A model generated the notes under the pieces. That model was not told the origin of the DNA. It saw nothing but the letters and a program-made list of their open reading frames with translations, and did no database searches. The position numbers were made by a program, and so were the translations under genes. Below are positions 19,254 to 29,085 of a stretch of 64,000 nt of DNA, one piece after another. Each line of letters begins with the position of its first letter. The first letter of the stretch is position 1. The DNA comes from Enterococcus ureasiticus (lineage in GTDB: Bacteria > Bacillota > Bacilli > Lactobacillales > Enterococcaceae). The stretch covers positions 1-64,000 of the forward strand of contig NZ_MIJZ01000014.1 in assembly GCF_001730285.1 (NCBI RefSeq), read 5' to 3'.

Positions 19254-22200
19254 TTATTCATTTGATTTCAAGGCTTCGATCATATCGACTTTTTTCAGTT
19301 TTCTATGCATGAAGAACATGACCAACAATGTAAAGAGCAGTGTAATCAGTGCCGAATATAGATAGCTGAGCCAATGAATCGTTGGCGAGAACATTAGCAT
19401 ATCAACTTCTACTGTTGTCAATACATAACTGTGAACAAGTTTTCCAAAGAAACAGCCGAAGAAAATACCGATCAACGTTAAAATAATATTTTCACGGTAT
19501 ACATACATCGTGACTTCTTTATCATAAAAGCCCAATACCTTGATCGTTGAAAGTTCTCGAATTCGTTCTGAAATATTGATATTCGTCAAATTATATAAAA
19601 CGATGAATGCCAATAAACCGGAAACTGTAATCAAGACCCAAACTACGATATTCAAACTGTGGATCGTATCATCTAAAGCATCACTTGAAATTGATAAAAA
19701 AGACACATTCAAAACATTCTGATTTTCCATCAATTCTTTACTGATACTGCCTTCAACTTTCTCACTAGGGGTTTTATCAAAGAGTAAGAATTCTGTGTTA
19801 TAGCTAGGTTTCATTTTAAATATTTTTTCATAATAGTCTGGAGACATATAGGCAAAGTGACCTGTATAATTTTCAGCGATCGCATTGATTTTAAGTTTGT
19901 ACTCTTGATTATCACTATTTTTCAAAACAAATGTGTCCCCGGTTTTATAGTGGAATAGCTTTGCCAGTTTTTCATTGATGATCACACCATCATCTGTCAG
20001 CTGGTACTTCTCACCTGATTGTCGATCATTGAATAAAATAAATTGGTCGATTTCTTTTGGTTTTTCAGGAACATAGATGGAGACATCTTGTTTGGCATTG
20101 GAATCTTTAGTTGTTTTTAAAGATTCAACATATAACGGCATCGTCCCTTTCAAGTCATCGACTTTATCCAAGACAGCTTGATATTTTTGCTCCTCTTTTT
20201 CTGAGCGATCATCTTTGAACGTCACGATTGCCTGATAATGCCAGATCTTATTAAATTGAACGTCCACGATATCTGAAATAGAATCTTTCAGTCCAAATCC
20301 AGTAATGATCAACGCCATACAACCAGCAATACCTAAAACCGTCATCAGCATTCTCTGTTTGTATCGAAATAAATTCCGAGCCGTAACTTTCTGAATAAAG
20401 CTTAATCGATTCCAAATCGGCTTCATCCGTTCCAACCAGATTCTTTGCCCTGCTTTAGGTGCTTTTGGACGCAATAAGCTCGACGGTGTACTGAATAAAT
20501 CGATTCGCAAAACAACCATTGCGGCCCCTGCCGTACATATTACAGCAACGAATATTCCAATCAAACTATAACTTAAATACCATGGTGTAACAAAATCGGG
20601 AATATTATATAACTGTCCATACGCATCAAAGATGATTGTTGGGAATAAATAATACCCCACGAACAATCCTAAAATAGCACCACAGAGGCTGGCAATCGCT
20701 GCATATACTAAAAATTTAAAGGCAATCTCACCATTTCGATACCCTAATGCTTTCAGACTACCAATTTCCATCCGCTTTTCTTCAACCATTCGCGTCATCG
20801 TCGTTAAACTGACTAATGCCGCAATCAAGAAAAAGAAAATTGGAAAAACTGTTGATAAAGAAGAAATACGATTGGCGTTATCTTCGTATTCAGAATAGCC
20901 AGGATTATCATCTCTTGTAAAATAATAATAATCGGCTGCTTTTAAATCTGCTAATTCTTTTTGTTTCTTTTCCAATTGTTTCTTAGCATCATTTAGTTTT
21001 GTTGAAGATTCCGTCTTTTTCTTTTGAAACTCTGCTAAGCCTTGATCATAGGCTTTTTGACCTTCATCAATTTTTGCTTGCGCTTCGTTTAATTTGGTTT
21101 GACCATCAATTTTAGACTGTTCTAATTGCGCTTGACCTGCTGCCAGCTGTTCTTTACCAGCGGCTAACTGAGCTTCCGCTTGAGTGATTTGAGTCTCAGC
21201 CGCTGCAAGTTGTTGTTGACCATTTGCATATTGCGTGATTGACTGATTGATGGTATTGATTGTTTGGTCGATTGTTTGTAGACCTTCGGCAGCTTGAGCT
21301 TGTTGCGTTGACAAATTGCCTAAAGCGCCATTGATTGTCTCCATAACAAAAGCAATATTTCCTCTTTCCGGTTGAGTGATTAATTGATTGATTGCAGTAG
21401 AAATTGCTGCTGGTGCACCTAATGCTTGAACTGCCGCCTGTAACTGCGGCGCAGCGTCTGCAATACTTTCAGCTAATGCATCATCTGGCACACGATCTAA
21501 AATAGCTACTGATGATGCTAAACTCTGATAACCATTAACCAATTGATTTAATGATTCGCTCGACGATGCTAACTCGTTACGTTGTTGCTGTAAACCAGGC
21601 AAGGCATTTTGACCTTGTTCAACTTGAGCTTGGGCTTGCGCTAATTCATTTTTCTTTGTTTCTAGTACACTTTTTTGTGAGGCAAGTTCATTTTCACCAT
21701 TTGTGATCGTTGCTTGGGTTGTTGCGAGTTCATTTTCTGCAGCTGTGATTTGTTCCGTGTAGGTCTCTTGAGCTTGTACTAGCTCTTGTTTTCCTGATGC
21801 TAGTTCCTGTTCACTTGTCTGCAGTTTGTTTTCAGCATCTTTTAACGCATTTTCGCCATCCGTAATCTCTTTTTGTGCTTTTTCAAATGAAGCTTTTGAT
21901 TCTTCACGAATTTCTTCTACACGTTGCTCTGGACGTTTTTTTAGCGCTTGTTTGACTGATGCAACTGCTTTTTCTCGTTTGTCTTTATACTCTTGTGAAT
22001 AGCTGTCTATACTGTTAAGGCCTTTAAACGATAACAGAATTTCTGTATAAGAGGATAGGTCCATATCTTCTTTTGGAACTACTGCAAAAAAATCTAATGA
22101 TCCTTTTCCAATCGTCGTATTTCCTCTAGAAGTATTCTCAATATATTCAGGTGATTGGACAAATCCGACGATTTTAAATTGCTCATTTTTTAAAGATTTA

Positions 22201-22679
22201 TCTTTATTGTCTTCTTTTGAAAGAGTTAAAGTTTCTCCTAATTTATAGTGTCCTCGTAGTTGTGCAAGATCATCTAATACGATTTCTCCACTTTTTTCAG
22301 GCATACGGCCTTTAACCACTCGATAATCGATCAACGGCTGCTTTTCTTTTAGGTCATAACTGACAAATTTCACCGCTACATTTCGCTCACTGATTGCAAT
22401 ATCCGTTGTGTATCTAGGAAAAACTGTTTGAACGTCTTTGACTTGTTTCGCTTCTTCAACATCTTTTTCAGTTAAACCAAGTGTAGAAACGATCCGAGCA
22501 TCTGGTAATTTTTGGTTGTGATAATAATTTGAAGCAGTTTGGGTCATGTCAGGCCCTGTGGCTTTTAGACCAACAAAAACCATTACACCAAGAAAAATAA
22601 TTCCCATAATGGATATAAATCGGGTTTTTGATTGTTTGATCTCACGAAAACTTGTTTTAAGTAACGCAGTTTTTTTCAA
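19254..22679 (-). CDS. FtsX-type ABC transporter permease with large coiled-coil ectodomain
   Basis: 1141-aa MacB/FtsX-family permease. TM1 lies near the N-terminus (RFISIMGIIFLGVMVFVGL), followed by a long extracellular segment of about 600 residues. The middle of that segment is Ala/Gln/Glu-rich coiled coil with repeated AQAQLEQ-like units. Three TMs follow, then a second extracellular domain and three more TMs at the C-terminus. AGGTGA upstream fits TTG at 22679; an in-frame GTG at 22688 abuts the ATPase stop. Such systems move lipids or peptides or act in envelope stress; the substrate is unknown. Confidence 0.85.
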   Translation of the reverse strand: MKKTALLKTSFREIKQSKTRFISIMGIIFLGVMVFVGLKATGPDMTQTASNYYHNQKLPDARIVSTLGLTEKDVEEAKQVKDVQTVFPRYTTDIAISERNVAVKFVSYDLKEKQPLIDYRVVKGRMPEKSGEIVLDDLAQLRGHYKLGETLTLSKEDNKDKSLKNEQFKIVGFVQSPEYIENTSRGNTTIGKGSLDFFAVVPKEDMDLSSYTEILLSFKGLNSIDSYSQEYKDKREKAVASVKQALKKRPEQRVEEIREESKASFEKAQKEITDGENALKDAENKLQTSEQELASGKQELVQAQETYTEQITAAENELATTQATITNGENELASQKSVLETKKNELAQAQAQVEQGQNALPGLQQQRNELASSSESLNQLVNGYQSLASSVAILDRVPDDALAESIADAAPQLQAAVQALGAPAAISTAINQLITQPERGNIAFVMETINGALGNLSTQQAQAAEGLQTIDQTINTINQSITQYANGQQQLAAAETQITQAEAQLAAGKEQLAAGQAQLEQSKIDGQTKLNEAQAKIDEGQKAYDQGLAEFQKKKTESSTKLNDAKKQLEKKQKELADLKAADYYYFTRDDNPGYSEYEDNANRISSLSTVFPIFFFLIAALVSLTTMTRMVEEKRMEIGSLKALGYRNGEIAFKFLVYAAIASLCGAILGLFVGYYLFPTIIFDAYGQLYNIPDFVTPWYLSYSLIGIFVAVICTAGAAMVVLRIDLFSTPSSLLRPKAPKAGQRIWLERMKPIWNRLSFIQKVTARNLFRYKQRMLMTVLGIAGCMALIITGFGLKDSISDIVDVQFNKIWHYQAIVTFKDDRSEKEEQKYQAVLDKVDDLKGTMPLYVESLKTTKDSNAKQDVSIYVPEKPKEIDQFILFNDRQSGEKYQLTDDGVIINEKLAKLFHYKTGDTFVLKNSDNQEYKLKINAIAENYTGHFAYMSPDYYEKIFKMKPSYNTEFLLFDKTPSEKVEGSISKELMENQNVLNVSFLSISSDALDDTIHSLNIVVWVLITVSGLLAFIVLYNLTNINISERIRELSTIKVLGFYDKEVTMYVYRENIILTLIGIFFGCFFGKLVHSYVLTTVEVDMLMFSPTIHWLSYLYSALITLLFTLLVMFFMHRKLKKVDMIEALKSNE

Positions 22680-22688
22680 CACTGTCAC

Positions 22689-23390
22689 CTACCATTCTAT
22701 CTCAGATACGGGTTTTGGTTCTTCATTGATCGTCACATTTCGAACCTTTGCATCATTGATACGGATCACACGGTCAGCCATTGGTGCGATTGCTGAATTA
22801 TGTGTGATGATGATTACAGTAGTCCCTGTGTTACGGGCTGTTTCTTGTAAAATCGTTAGAATTTGTTTGCCTGTTTCATAATCCAATGCTCCAGTAGGTT
22901 CGTCACACAACAATAATTTTGGTCTTTTGGCAATTGCTCTAGCAATCGTTACACGTTGTTGTTCGCCCCCTGATAATTGTGCTGGAAAGTTATCTAACCG
23001 AGCGCCTAATCCAACTGATTTCAGTACTTCTTCAGGATCCAATGCATCTGAAACGATTTGAGATGCTAATTCAACATTTTCTTTTGTCGTTAAGTTGGGT
23101 ACTAGATTGTAAAATTGAAAAACAAAACCAACATCATTTCTACGGTATGTAGTCAGTTGTTTTTCATTGAATTTTGCAATATCGGTTCCATCGATTACGA
23201 TCTGCCCTTCGTCGCAAGTGTCCATTCCGCCTAATATATTTAGCACGGTCGATTTACCTGCACCACTTGGCCCTAGAATAACAGCAACTTCGCCTTTTTC
23301 TACTGAAAAAGTGATCCCGTCATTTGCAGCGATCGTTGTATCTCCCATATGATATCTTTTATATTCATTCATTACGTCGATATAAGCCAT
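22689..23390 (-). CDS. ABC transporter ATP-binding protein (MacB/LolD type)
   Basis: 233-aa ATPase with Walker [11 protein letters not shown]-loop [10 protein letters not shown], signature LSGGEQQR, Walker [13 protein letters not shown] and the H-loop IITHN. It pairs with the large FtsX-type permease that begins a few bases downstream, forming a two-gene operon. ATG at 23390 with GAGGGG 10 nt upstream; a TTG at 23399 is too close to the RBS. Confidence 0.93.
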   Translation of the reverse strand: MAYIDVMNEYKRYHMGDTTIAANDGITFSVEKGEVAVILGPSGAGKSTVLNILGGMDTCDEGQIVIDGTDIAKFNEKQLTTYRRNDVGFVFQFYNLVPNLTTKENVELASQIVSDALDPEEVLKSVGLGARLDNFPAQLSGGEQQRVTIARAIAKRPKLLLCDEPTGALDYETGKQILTILQETARNTGTTVIIITHNSAIAPMADRVIRINDAKVRNVTINEEPKPVSEIEW

Positions 23391-23589
23391 TAATTTCAAT
23401 CCCCTCTCAAAAGAATTTTATCATAAGAAGGCAAACAAGTCCTCTGACAGGTCAAAAGCTTTTTGATTTTTTGATTTTTTTTCGTATAATAGATGGATGA
23501 GATTAAATCGGAAAAACGGTGAGTCTGAAAATTCTATTTAGTAAATGAGCTTTCTTTCTCAATCTCTGATAGTAGTTAGGAGAAAAAAT

Positions 23590-24258
23590 ATGGCCAGAAA
23601 AAAACAAAAACCGCCATTTAGTCCAGCAATTATGCTTGTGGCGGTTTTAATTATTTTAGTTTTGGGTGTATTTGGGGTTCAAGTTCCAGATAACATTCAA
23701 GAAATGTTCGGCATTCACACGCAAGAAAAAGCAAAACCTAGTACAACAAAACCTGTAAGTTCTACAAACCCAGGTCCTAAAGAATTAGGTCCTGCGTCTT
23801 TTTCAGCAGCTGAACTAACCGATAGTAAAAAAGGCTGGATTGATTACCACGCTTTAGATTCACTTGGACGTGCGACTGGCGCCGATGCCTTATTGAAACC
23901 TGCAATGGTCAATACAGGGACATCAGCCAATAAAGATATTCGTCCGCCCGGCTTCGTTTCGGGTTTAGAACCGACGACTCATTCTAGAGGGCATTTGATT
24001 GGTCGTCAGCTTGGCGGTTCAGGTGATGATGCAAGAAATCTCACTACATTGTATCAAACACCTGTAAACACACCTTTCATGACTAAATATGAAAATCAGG
24101 TTCGTCAAGCATTAGACAAAGGTGAAACCATTCGTTATCGTGTCACACCTATTTATGAAGGAACAGAATTGTTATGTAAGCAAATTGAATTAGAAGCTAA
24201 AGGGTTAAACAAAAATACAACGGTTGATTTTCGTGTTACGATATTGAATGAACGCTAG
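23590..24258 (+). CDS. membrane-anchored DNA/RNA non-specific endonuclease
   Basis: 222-aa protein with one N-terminal TM helix (about 13-33), a Thr/Pro/Ser-rich linker and a DNA/RNA non-specific nuclease domain. The active site reads SRGHLIGRQLGG, with the general-base histidine, and NL in DDARNLTTLYQTPVN supplies the metal-binding asparagine. This matches EndA/EntA-type secreted nucleases. Start ATG 23590 with AGGAG 7 nt upstream; an upstream frame to 23545 lacks an RBS. A TATAAT at about 23486 is a likely -10. It could act in extracellular DNA turnover. Confidence 0.85.
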   Translation: MARKKQKPPFSPAIMLVAVLIILVLGVFGVQVPDNIQEMFGIHTQEKAKPSTTKPVSSTNPGPKELGPASFSAAELTDSKKGWIDYHALDSLGRATGADALLKPAMVNTGTSANKDIRPPGFVSGLEPTTHSRGHLIGRQLGGSGDDARNLTTLYQTPVNTPFMTKYENQVRQALDKGETIRYRVTPIYEGTELLCKQIELEAKGLNKNTTVDFRVTILNER

Positions 24259-24352
24259 CTTATCAAATTAAACAGGCTAGTCTCTCGGGAAAAAGATAAC
24301 ATCTGATTGTGGCAAAAATCGCCGCACTATGACTTTCTTATTTTTCATTTGA

Positions 24353-24376
24353 GCTGAACGAGCCTGTTCAGCTTTT
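24353..24376 (+). terminator. hairpin ahead of the 24394 gene
   Basis: GCTGAAC/GTTCAGC stem with a short loop followed by TTTT, ending about 7 nt before the RBS of the next gene. It may end the nuclease transcript or attenuate the downstream gene. Confidence 0.5.
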
Positions 24377-24393
24377 AAATCAGGAGGTACCTA

Positions 24394-24783
24394 ATGAATT
24401 TTGAAAAAATCAAAAGACAACTAACTGAAACAGATCCACAAAGTTTTTTAACTGCAGTTTTAGAAAATGTACAAGATAAAGATAGTACGGTTATTTTCAG
24501 CCAAACCGTAGAAGAACAGTTTGAGCAAAACGTTCAGTACCTCGCCTCTGACGAAACAATTTCTTTAGATGATCTTTCCATTTGGAAGGAACACGGATTT
24601 CTAGTCGTAGCTCAAACAATTGATGGCGATTATATTGCTGGCACAATGGAGCAAACTTTTGTGATTCCTGTTTCACTTTATAAATCGGATATTGAATCAT
24701 ATGACCTATTTTTATCAGATTTTTTTATCGCGTATACAAACAGAACGATACACTCTCAAATTTTACCTGCAATGAATACGTAA
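24394..24783 (+). CDS. hypothetical protein (possibly SMI1/KNR4-like fold)
   Basis: 129-aa acidic soluble protein, not confidently recognised. The pattern of an N-terminal helical segment, a central WKEHGFLVVAQTIDGDYIAG strand-turn and IPVSLYKSDIE faintly resembles SUKH (SMI1/KNR4) proteins, many of which are immunity proteins, but this is only an impression. Excellent RBS (AGGAGG, 6 nt from the ATG). No toxin gene is adjacent; the upstream neighbour is the anchored nuclease, and a nuclease-immunity relationship is conceivable but unsupported. Confidence 0.6.
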   Translation: MNFEKIKRQLTETDPQSFLTAVLENVQDKDSTVIFSQTVEEQFEQNVQYLASDETISLDDLSIWKEHGFLVVAQTIDGDYIAGTMEQTFVIPVSLYKSDIESYDLFLSDFFIAYTNRTIHSQILPAMNT

Positions 24784-24803
24784 TTAAAAATAGACTGATG
24801 AAT

Positions 24804-24858
24804 AACTGTAGTGCCCCCATAAAAAGTCTAACTTTTTATGGGGGCACTACAGTTTTGG
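24804..24858 (+). terminator. very long perfect-stem terminator
   Basis: Perfect 23-bp inverted repeat, arms 24804-24826 and 24832-24854, with a 5-nt loop. The right arm ends in TTTT. Placed just after the 24394 gene. Confidence 0.8.
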
Positions 24859-24899
24859 TCTAATTTTTTCAGGTCGGTACACCTATATTAGACCTTTTT
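24857..24899 (+). terminator. second hairpin terminator
   Basis: GGTCTAAT/ATTAGACC arms with a 22-nt loop followed by TTTTT (24895-24899), directly behind the 23-bp stem, giving tandem termination in the plus direction before alsD. Confidence 0.65.
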
Positions 24900-25613
24900 C
24901 TATTCAGCTTCTTGAATTTCTTTGTCTAATTCAGCATAATCAATTGCGGTATGAATAAACGTTTCGTCATTTTTGGGGAAATGTTGTAATAAAGAATCCA
25001 TCGGTTCGATCTCGATTGTTCCTGTATCCAACTCAAAATCCATTAAATGTCCGCCAAAGGTTTGCTCATCGTCTATAAAATGCAAATGGAAATCTGCTGC
25101 TGCAACTCCTTGAAATAGTTCAGGTGTAAAGAAGCCCACTACGGTACCAGCCATATTTCCTTTTACAAACTCAGGTTGTTCTTTCGATACTTCAACTAAA
25201 CGTTTATATGGTTTTTGTTGTTTGGGCATTACTCGAATATGGACTTCTTTGAAGTTTCCACGAATTTTAATTGCATGAAAAAGATTCTCACTTTTTAAAT
25301 GTTCACGGATCAATGTGTTGATTTTTAAATTATCTACTGGTCCGTTCACCGGAAAAGTGATTGTTGGATTAAATGTAGTCACTGCGGCATACGGTGTTTC
25401 TTGTTCATCGTTTACTGCAATCAAGGCGCCATCTTCTCTTCCTTGAAAAGCTTTTCCATCTAAAATAATCAATTCTCCATCTAATCCTGATAAGGTACCG
25501 ATCCCAAAATCGCCTTTTTTTAAAATATTAGCAATTGTTTCAGTCCCATCCATCAAGCCTGCCATTAAAGCACCTAACGTTCCGTGCTGATATAAGACTG
25601 TTTCTTTTGTCAT
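24900..25613 (-). CDS. alsD: alpha-acetolactate decarboxylase
   Basis: Converts alpha-acetolactate to acetoin. The 237-aa protein shows the family opening (LYQHGTLGALMAGLMDG) and the zinc-binding histidines in FHLHFIDDEQTFGGHLMDF. The start is ATG 25613 with AAAGGTGA upstream; the frame open to 25685 overlaps alsS and lacks an RBS. It follows alsS by 13 bp, forming the alsSD operon that diverts pyruvate to the neutral product acetoin and limits acid stress. Confidence 0.95.
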   Translation of the reverse strand: MTKETVLYQHGTLGALMAGLMDGTETIANILKKGDFGIGTLSGLDGELIILDGKAFQGREDGALIAVNDEQETPYAAVTTFNPTITFPVNGPVDNLKINTLIREHLKSENLFHAIKIRGNFKEVHIRVMPKQQKPYKRLVEVSKEQPEFVKGNMAGTVVGFFTPELFQGVAAADFHLHFIDDEQTFGGHLMDFELDTGTIEIEPMDSLLQHFPKNDETFIHTAIDYAELDKEIQEAE

Positions 25614-25626
25614 TGTTATCACCTTT

Positions 25627-27288
25627 CTAATAAAACTGATCTGGTAAAATCGTTTCGCCAAGTTTTTCGTTGTCTTGGTAGTCAATTGGAATATCGATTA
25701 CGACAGGGCCTTCTGTTTCTATTCCTGTCATAATTGCTGCGTTTAATTCTTGAGCATTTTCTGCCCGTAATCCTTTTGCGCCAAAAGCTTCGGCATATTT
25801 CACAAAATCAACAGGGCCAAAGTCCACACCTGAAATCCGATGATATTTTAGCTGCTCTTGAAATTCGACCATATTATAACGTCCATCGTTCCAGATCAAA
25901 TGAATGATATTCAGTTTTTTACGGACTGCCGTTTCAAGATCCTGAGCAGAAAACAAGAATCCACCATCCCCTGAAACGGATATTATTTGCGTGTTTGGTC
26001 GAACTAATGCTGCCGAAATCGCCCAAGGGAGTGCCACACCTAATGTCTGCATGCCATTACTAAAAAGTAAATGCCTTGGTTCATAGCTTCTAAAATGACG
26101 AGCCATCCAGATGTAATGACTACCTACATCAACTGTTACTGTCATCTCGTCTGTTACGATACTTTGCAGTGTCTCAATAACTTCTAGAGGATGGATCAAG
26201 CCTTTATCCACTCGCTCTTTAACATCGTCCCGTTTTACTAGTTTTTCATGCAATTGATTTAAATAGGCTATCGCTTTTTCAGATAACACTTTTGCCTCAA
26301 TACTTGGTAAAAGAACCGTTAATGTCTCTGCAATATCCCCAATCAATTCTCGTTCCGGTTGAAAATATTGGTCGATTTCAGCTGGCGTATCATCAATCAC
26401 GATAATCTTGGAATCTCCTTCAGCATTCCAATTTCTCGCCTCATATTCAATTGGATCATAGCCAACAGCAATAACTAAATCACTACGTTTTAACAACATA
26501 TCACCCGGTTGGTTGCGGAACAGACCAATTCGTCCAAAGAAATGGTCTTCCAATTTTCTAGAAATCACACCAGCGGCTTGGAACGTTTCAACGACTGGAA
26601 TTCTTGTTTTCTCAACAATTTCACGAATTGCGTTTGCTTCTTTTTCAGTAGAAGCTCGCATCCCCACCAATAAAACAGGTAACTCCGCGGCTTGAATTTG
26701 TTTTGAAAGGTACTCGATATCTTCTGACGAAGCAGAACCAATTTTTGGATCACTTAGCGGTCTTATACCGATAGATTCTACTGGAGCATCAACAACATCT
26801 TGAGGAATACTGATGAAACTGGCCCCTTTTTTAGATGACTTTGCTAATCGATAAGCATTTGCTAAAACTTCAGAAATGGTCTCTGGATCTTGAATTTCTG
26901 CACTGTATTTGGTGATAGGTTCAAATAAGGCAGCATTGTTCATGCTTTGATGTGTTAATTTTAGTAAATCTCGTCGTTTCACTTGGCCGCCGATTGCCAG
27001 TACAGGATCTCCTTCTGCTGTTGCTGTCACCAAACCTGTTGCTAGATTGCTTGCACCTGGACCACTTGTCGCAACCACTACACCTGGATTTCCAGTCAAA
27101 CGTCCAACAGCAGCTGCCATAAATGCTGCATTTTGTTCATGGCGCGTTACGATCAACTCTGGACCGTCATCGACTAGCGCATTGAACAAACCATCGATCT
27201 TCGCACCTGGAATCCCAAAGACATAATCAACTTGATGGTTCTTCAAACTTTCTACAATCACTTCAGCACCATTTCTGCTTTTATCCAT
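25627..27288 (-). CDS. alsS: acetolactate synthase, catabolic
   Basis: ThDP-dependent condensation of two pyruvates to alpha-acetolactate. The 553-aa protein has the N-terminal pyrimidine-binding domain with the catalytic glutamate in [11 protein letters not shown], a central domain, and the C-terminal ThDP motif [16 protein letters not shown]...IWNDG. It lacks an adjacent regulatory small subunit, and it is paired with alsD, so it is the catabolic AlsS/BudB form rather than an ilvB product. AAAAGGAG precedes the ATG. The upstream 400 bp is AT-rich with no recognised alsR-like gene. Confidence 0.95.
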   Translation of the reverse strand: MDKSRNGAEVIVESLKNHQVDYVFGIPGAKIDGLFNALVDDGPELIVTRHEQNAAFMAAAVGRLTGNPGVVVATSGPGASNLATGLVTATAEGDPVLAIGGQVKRRDLLKLTHQSMNNAALFEPITKYSAEIQDPETISEVLANAYRLAKSSKKGASFISIPQDVVDAPVESIGIRPLSDPKIGSASSEDIEYLSKQIQAAELPVLLVGMRASTEKEANAIREIVEKTRIPVVETFQAAGVISRKLEDHFFGRIGLFRNQPGDMLLKRSDLVIAVGYDPIEYEARNWNAEGDSKIIVIDDTPAEIDQYFQPERELIGDIAETLTVLLPSIEAKVLSEKAIAYLNQLHEKLVKRDDVKERVDKGLIHPLEVIETLQSIVTDEMTVTVDVGSHYIWMARHFRSYEPRHLLFSNGMQTLGVALPWAISAALVRPNTQIISVSGDGGFLFSAQDLETAVRKKLNIIHLIWNDGRYNMVEFQEQLKYHRISGVDFGPVDFVKYAEAFGAKGLRAENAQELNAAIMTGIETEGPVVIDIPIDYQDNEKLGETILPDQFY

Positions 27289-27694
27289 CTTGTGTTACAC
27301 TCCTTTTATCATCATGTTTCATTTATAAATTACCCTTAAATATGAAAGAAAATAACCAATAAATATATTAAAAAAACAATTATTATGATACAGTTAATAA
27401 ACCTGTACTATTTTACGATTATAGCACGCAAACTATTTTTTGTTTAATCATTTGTTTCTCCAAAAAATACAGACAAAAATAAATACTCTTATTTCTGGTA
27501 AATTCTTCTGATTAAAAAGCCCAGGATTCTTTAATCCTATATTTAAGAAAAAGTAAAGAAAATAGCAAGCTGTACTTTTTTAATAATTTGTATTCGAAGG
27601 CTAGAATCCTCTACCAAACAGAATTATCCATTTTAAATAACAAATTTATTAGATTTACCATCATCGTATTATGAAAAAATTAATATTTAATTCA
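27289..27694. other. AT-rich intergenic region upstream of alsS
   Basis: No coding frame recognised. It must contain the alsS promoter on the minus strand. Short dyads are visible (GTACAG...CTGTATC near 27390-27412, and AGGATT/AATCCT near 27525) but match no operator I can name. Confidence 0.4.
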
Positions 27695-27723
27695 TTGACT
27701 TTAGCTGAGATATTCACTATATT
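27695..27723 (+). promoter_or_regulatory. sigma-A promoter of the M-box transcript
   Basis: TTGACT (27695-27700), 17-nt spacer, TATATT (27718-27723), immediately ahead of the riboswitch aptamer. Confidence 0.8.
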
Positions 27724-27727
27724 TAGG

Positions 27728-27966
27728 GCGATCTGAATAACTTGTTAGGTGAGGCTCCTATGGAAACACAGGCTACTGCTCAAAAATGTCGAAAGACAGT
27801 AATGGGTAGGACAGGAATTGTCGAATTAAGGCTTTTCACAAAGTAGCTAAAAGCTCTGCTTTTTACGTTTCATAGTGCTAAAACTCAACGATGAGAATGA
27901 TGAAAAGCTCTTTTTGTGCTGAAATCAATTCCCCTTCGCTGAGTTATTCTAAGCGAAGGTTTTTTG
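27728..27966 (+). promoter_or_regulatory. M-box (ykoK) magnesium riboswitch
   Basis: The core consensus of the M-box is plainly present: GTTAGGTGAGGCTCCT at about 27743-27758, AAATGTCGAAAGACAG (27784-27799), AATGGGT, ACAGGAAT, and downstream ATAGTGCTAAAACTCAACG followed by GATGAGAATGATGAAAAGC. M-boxes sense Mg2+ and, when bound, favour a terminator. A strong promoter sits just upstream and an intrinsic terminator at 27933-27965 forms the expression platform. The next full-length genes are LCP and two SEDS proteins (28159-31429), not a recognised Mg2+ transporter. Confidence 0.92.
27933..27965 (+). terminator. expression-platform terminator of the M-box
   Basis: CCTTCGCT/AGCGAAGG stem (27933-27940 and 27952-27959) followed by TTTTTT. 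Its position directly after the aptamer fits Mg2+-induced termination. Confidence 0.85.
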
Positions 27967-27999
27967 TTTTGATAAATAATGTCGACAGAATTCTTAATT

Positions 28000-28135
28000 T
28001 TGGAGGTGGATATACAAATCGAAGAAGAAAATGTCTCTTCAACAAGACTGTGATTCATTATTTTTAGTAAAAAGATCTTTTTATCCCCCATCTAAATCAA
28101 TTCCTAAAGCCAAACTTTATTTGATGATCAATTAA
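28000..28135 (+). other. leader with possible small or decayed ORF
   Basis: Behind a good Shine-Dalgarno (GGAGGTGG) a TTG/GTG frame runs only to 28053, while an ATG at 28031 opens a 34-codon ORF in another frame (to 28135). A single frameshift would join them. This could be a leader peptide or the residue of a former riboswitch-controlled gene; nothing identifies it. Confidence 0.3.
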
Positions 28136-28158
28136 AAATGATTAGCGAGGAATAAAAA

Positions 28159-29085
28159 ATGAAAACAGGAATGAAATTTTTAATTTGTATGATCCTTTTC
28201 GTTCTCTTGATTTTTATAGGAATCGGGAGTTACACGGCAATCAATTTTCATAATGGGAAAAAATCAGCTCAATCTCAAGTGAACAAGAGCAAAAACACTA
28301 ATTTTTCTGGTGATCAACAGACAAATATGAAAGAAATCACGATTATGTTAATTGGTGATGATGGTCGTGAAGATGATGAAGATGGCGGGCGCGCAGATAC
28401 TTTAATGGTCGCCCACTATAATAGTGAAACTAAACAACCAAAATTAATCTCGATCATGAGAGATTCTTATGTATCAATACCTGGACATGGATTAGAAAAA
28501 ATCAATGCAGCTTATGCATATGGTGGGGCAGAATTAACTAGAAAAGTCCTTAAAGACTCTTTTGACTTACCAATCAATTATTATATTTCAGCTGATTTTA
28601 ATAATTTTATTCGATTAATCAATGAGCTTTATCCAAAAGGGATTGAGATCGATGCGGAAAAAGATATCAATTTAGACAATGTCGACATCAAAAAAGGTAA
28701 ACAAATCATGGATGGCAATACATTGTTACAGTATGCTCGTTTTAGAATGGACGAAGAAGGCGACTTTGGTCGTGTAAGAAGACAACAACAGGTCATGGAC
28801 GCCTTAGCAAAACAATCTAAAGACGCCGTTTCCTTCTTGCAACTTCCAAAAATTGCTGGTGAAGCTGTCGGTTACTTAGATACTAATATTCCTACCGACC
28901 TCCTTATAGACTTGGCAAAAGATTTTCTAACAGGAAATGTAAAAAGTCTTGAAACGTTATCTGTACCAGTTAAAGGGAGCTGGTCATTTAACGATTACAC
29001 TGATGCTGGCAGTGTATTAGAAATAGACGAGAAACAAAACCAAGAAGCCATTCATACCTTCTTAAGTGATGGAGCTGCAAAATGA
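28159..29085 (+). CDS. LCP family cell-wall glycopolymer ligase (LytR-CpsA-Psr)
   Basis: 308-aa membrane-anchored enzyme with one N-terminal TM (about 7-28) and an extracellular LCP domain beginning MLIGDDGRE. Typical arginine and aspartate residues occur in GGRADTLMVA, SIMRDSYVSIPG and QYARFRMDEEGDFGRVRRQQQV. LCP enzymes transfer teichoic acids or polysaccharides from lipid carriers to peptidoglycan. GAGGAA precedes the ATG. It is the first gene of an operon with two SEDS genes (4-nt ATGA overlap with the next) under the M-box leader, tying it to wall growth. Psr of enterococci is a relative. Confidence 0.9.
   Translation: MKTGMKFLICMILFVLLIFIGIGSYTAINFHNGKKSAQSQVNKSKNTNFSGDQQTNMKEITIMLIGDDGREDDEDGGRADTLMVAHYNSETKQPKLISIMRDSYVSIPGHGLEKINAAYAYGGAELTRKVLKDSFDLPINYYISADFNNFIRLINELYPKGIEIDAEKDINLDNVDIKKGKQIMDGNTLLQYARFRMDEEGDFGRVRRQQQVMDALAKQSKDAVSFLQLPKIAGEAVGYLDTNIPTDLLIDLAKDFLTGNVKSLETLSVPVKGSWSFNDYTDAGSVLEIDEKQNQEAIHTFLSDGAAK

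Noticed and set aside
27885-28091. Minus-strand ORF over the M-box region
   Set aside because: It is antisense to the riboswitch and leader and shows no RBS or family resemblance.
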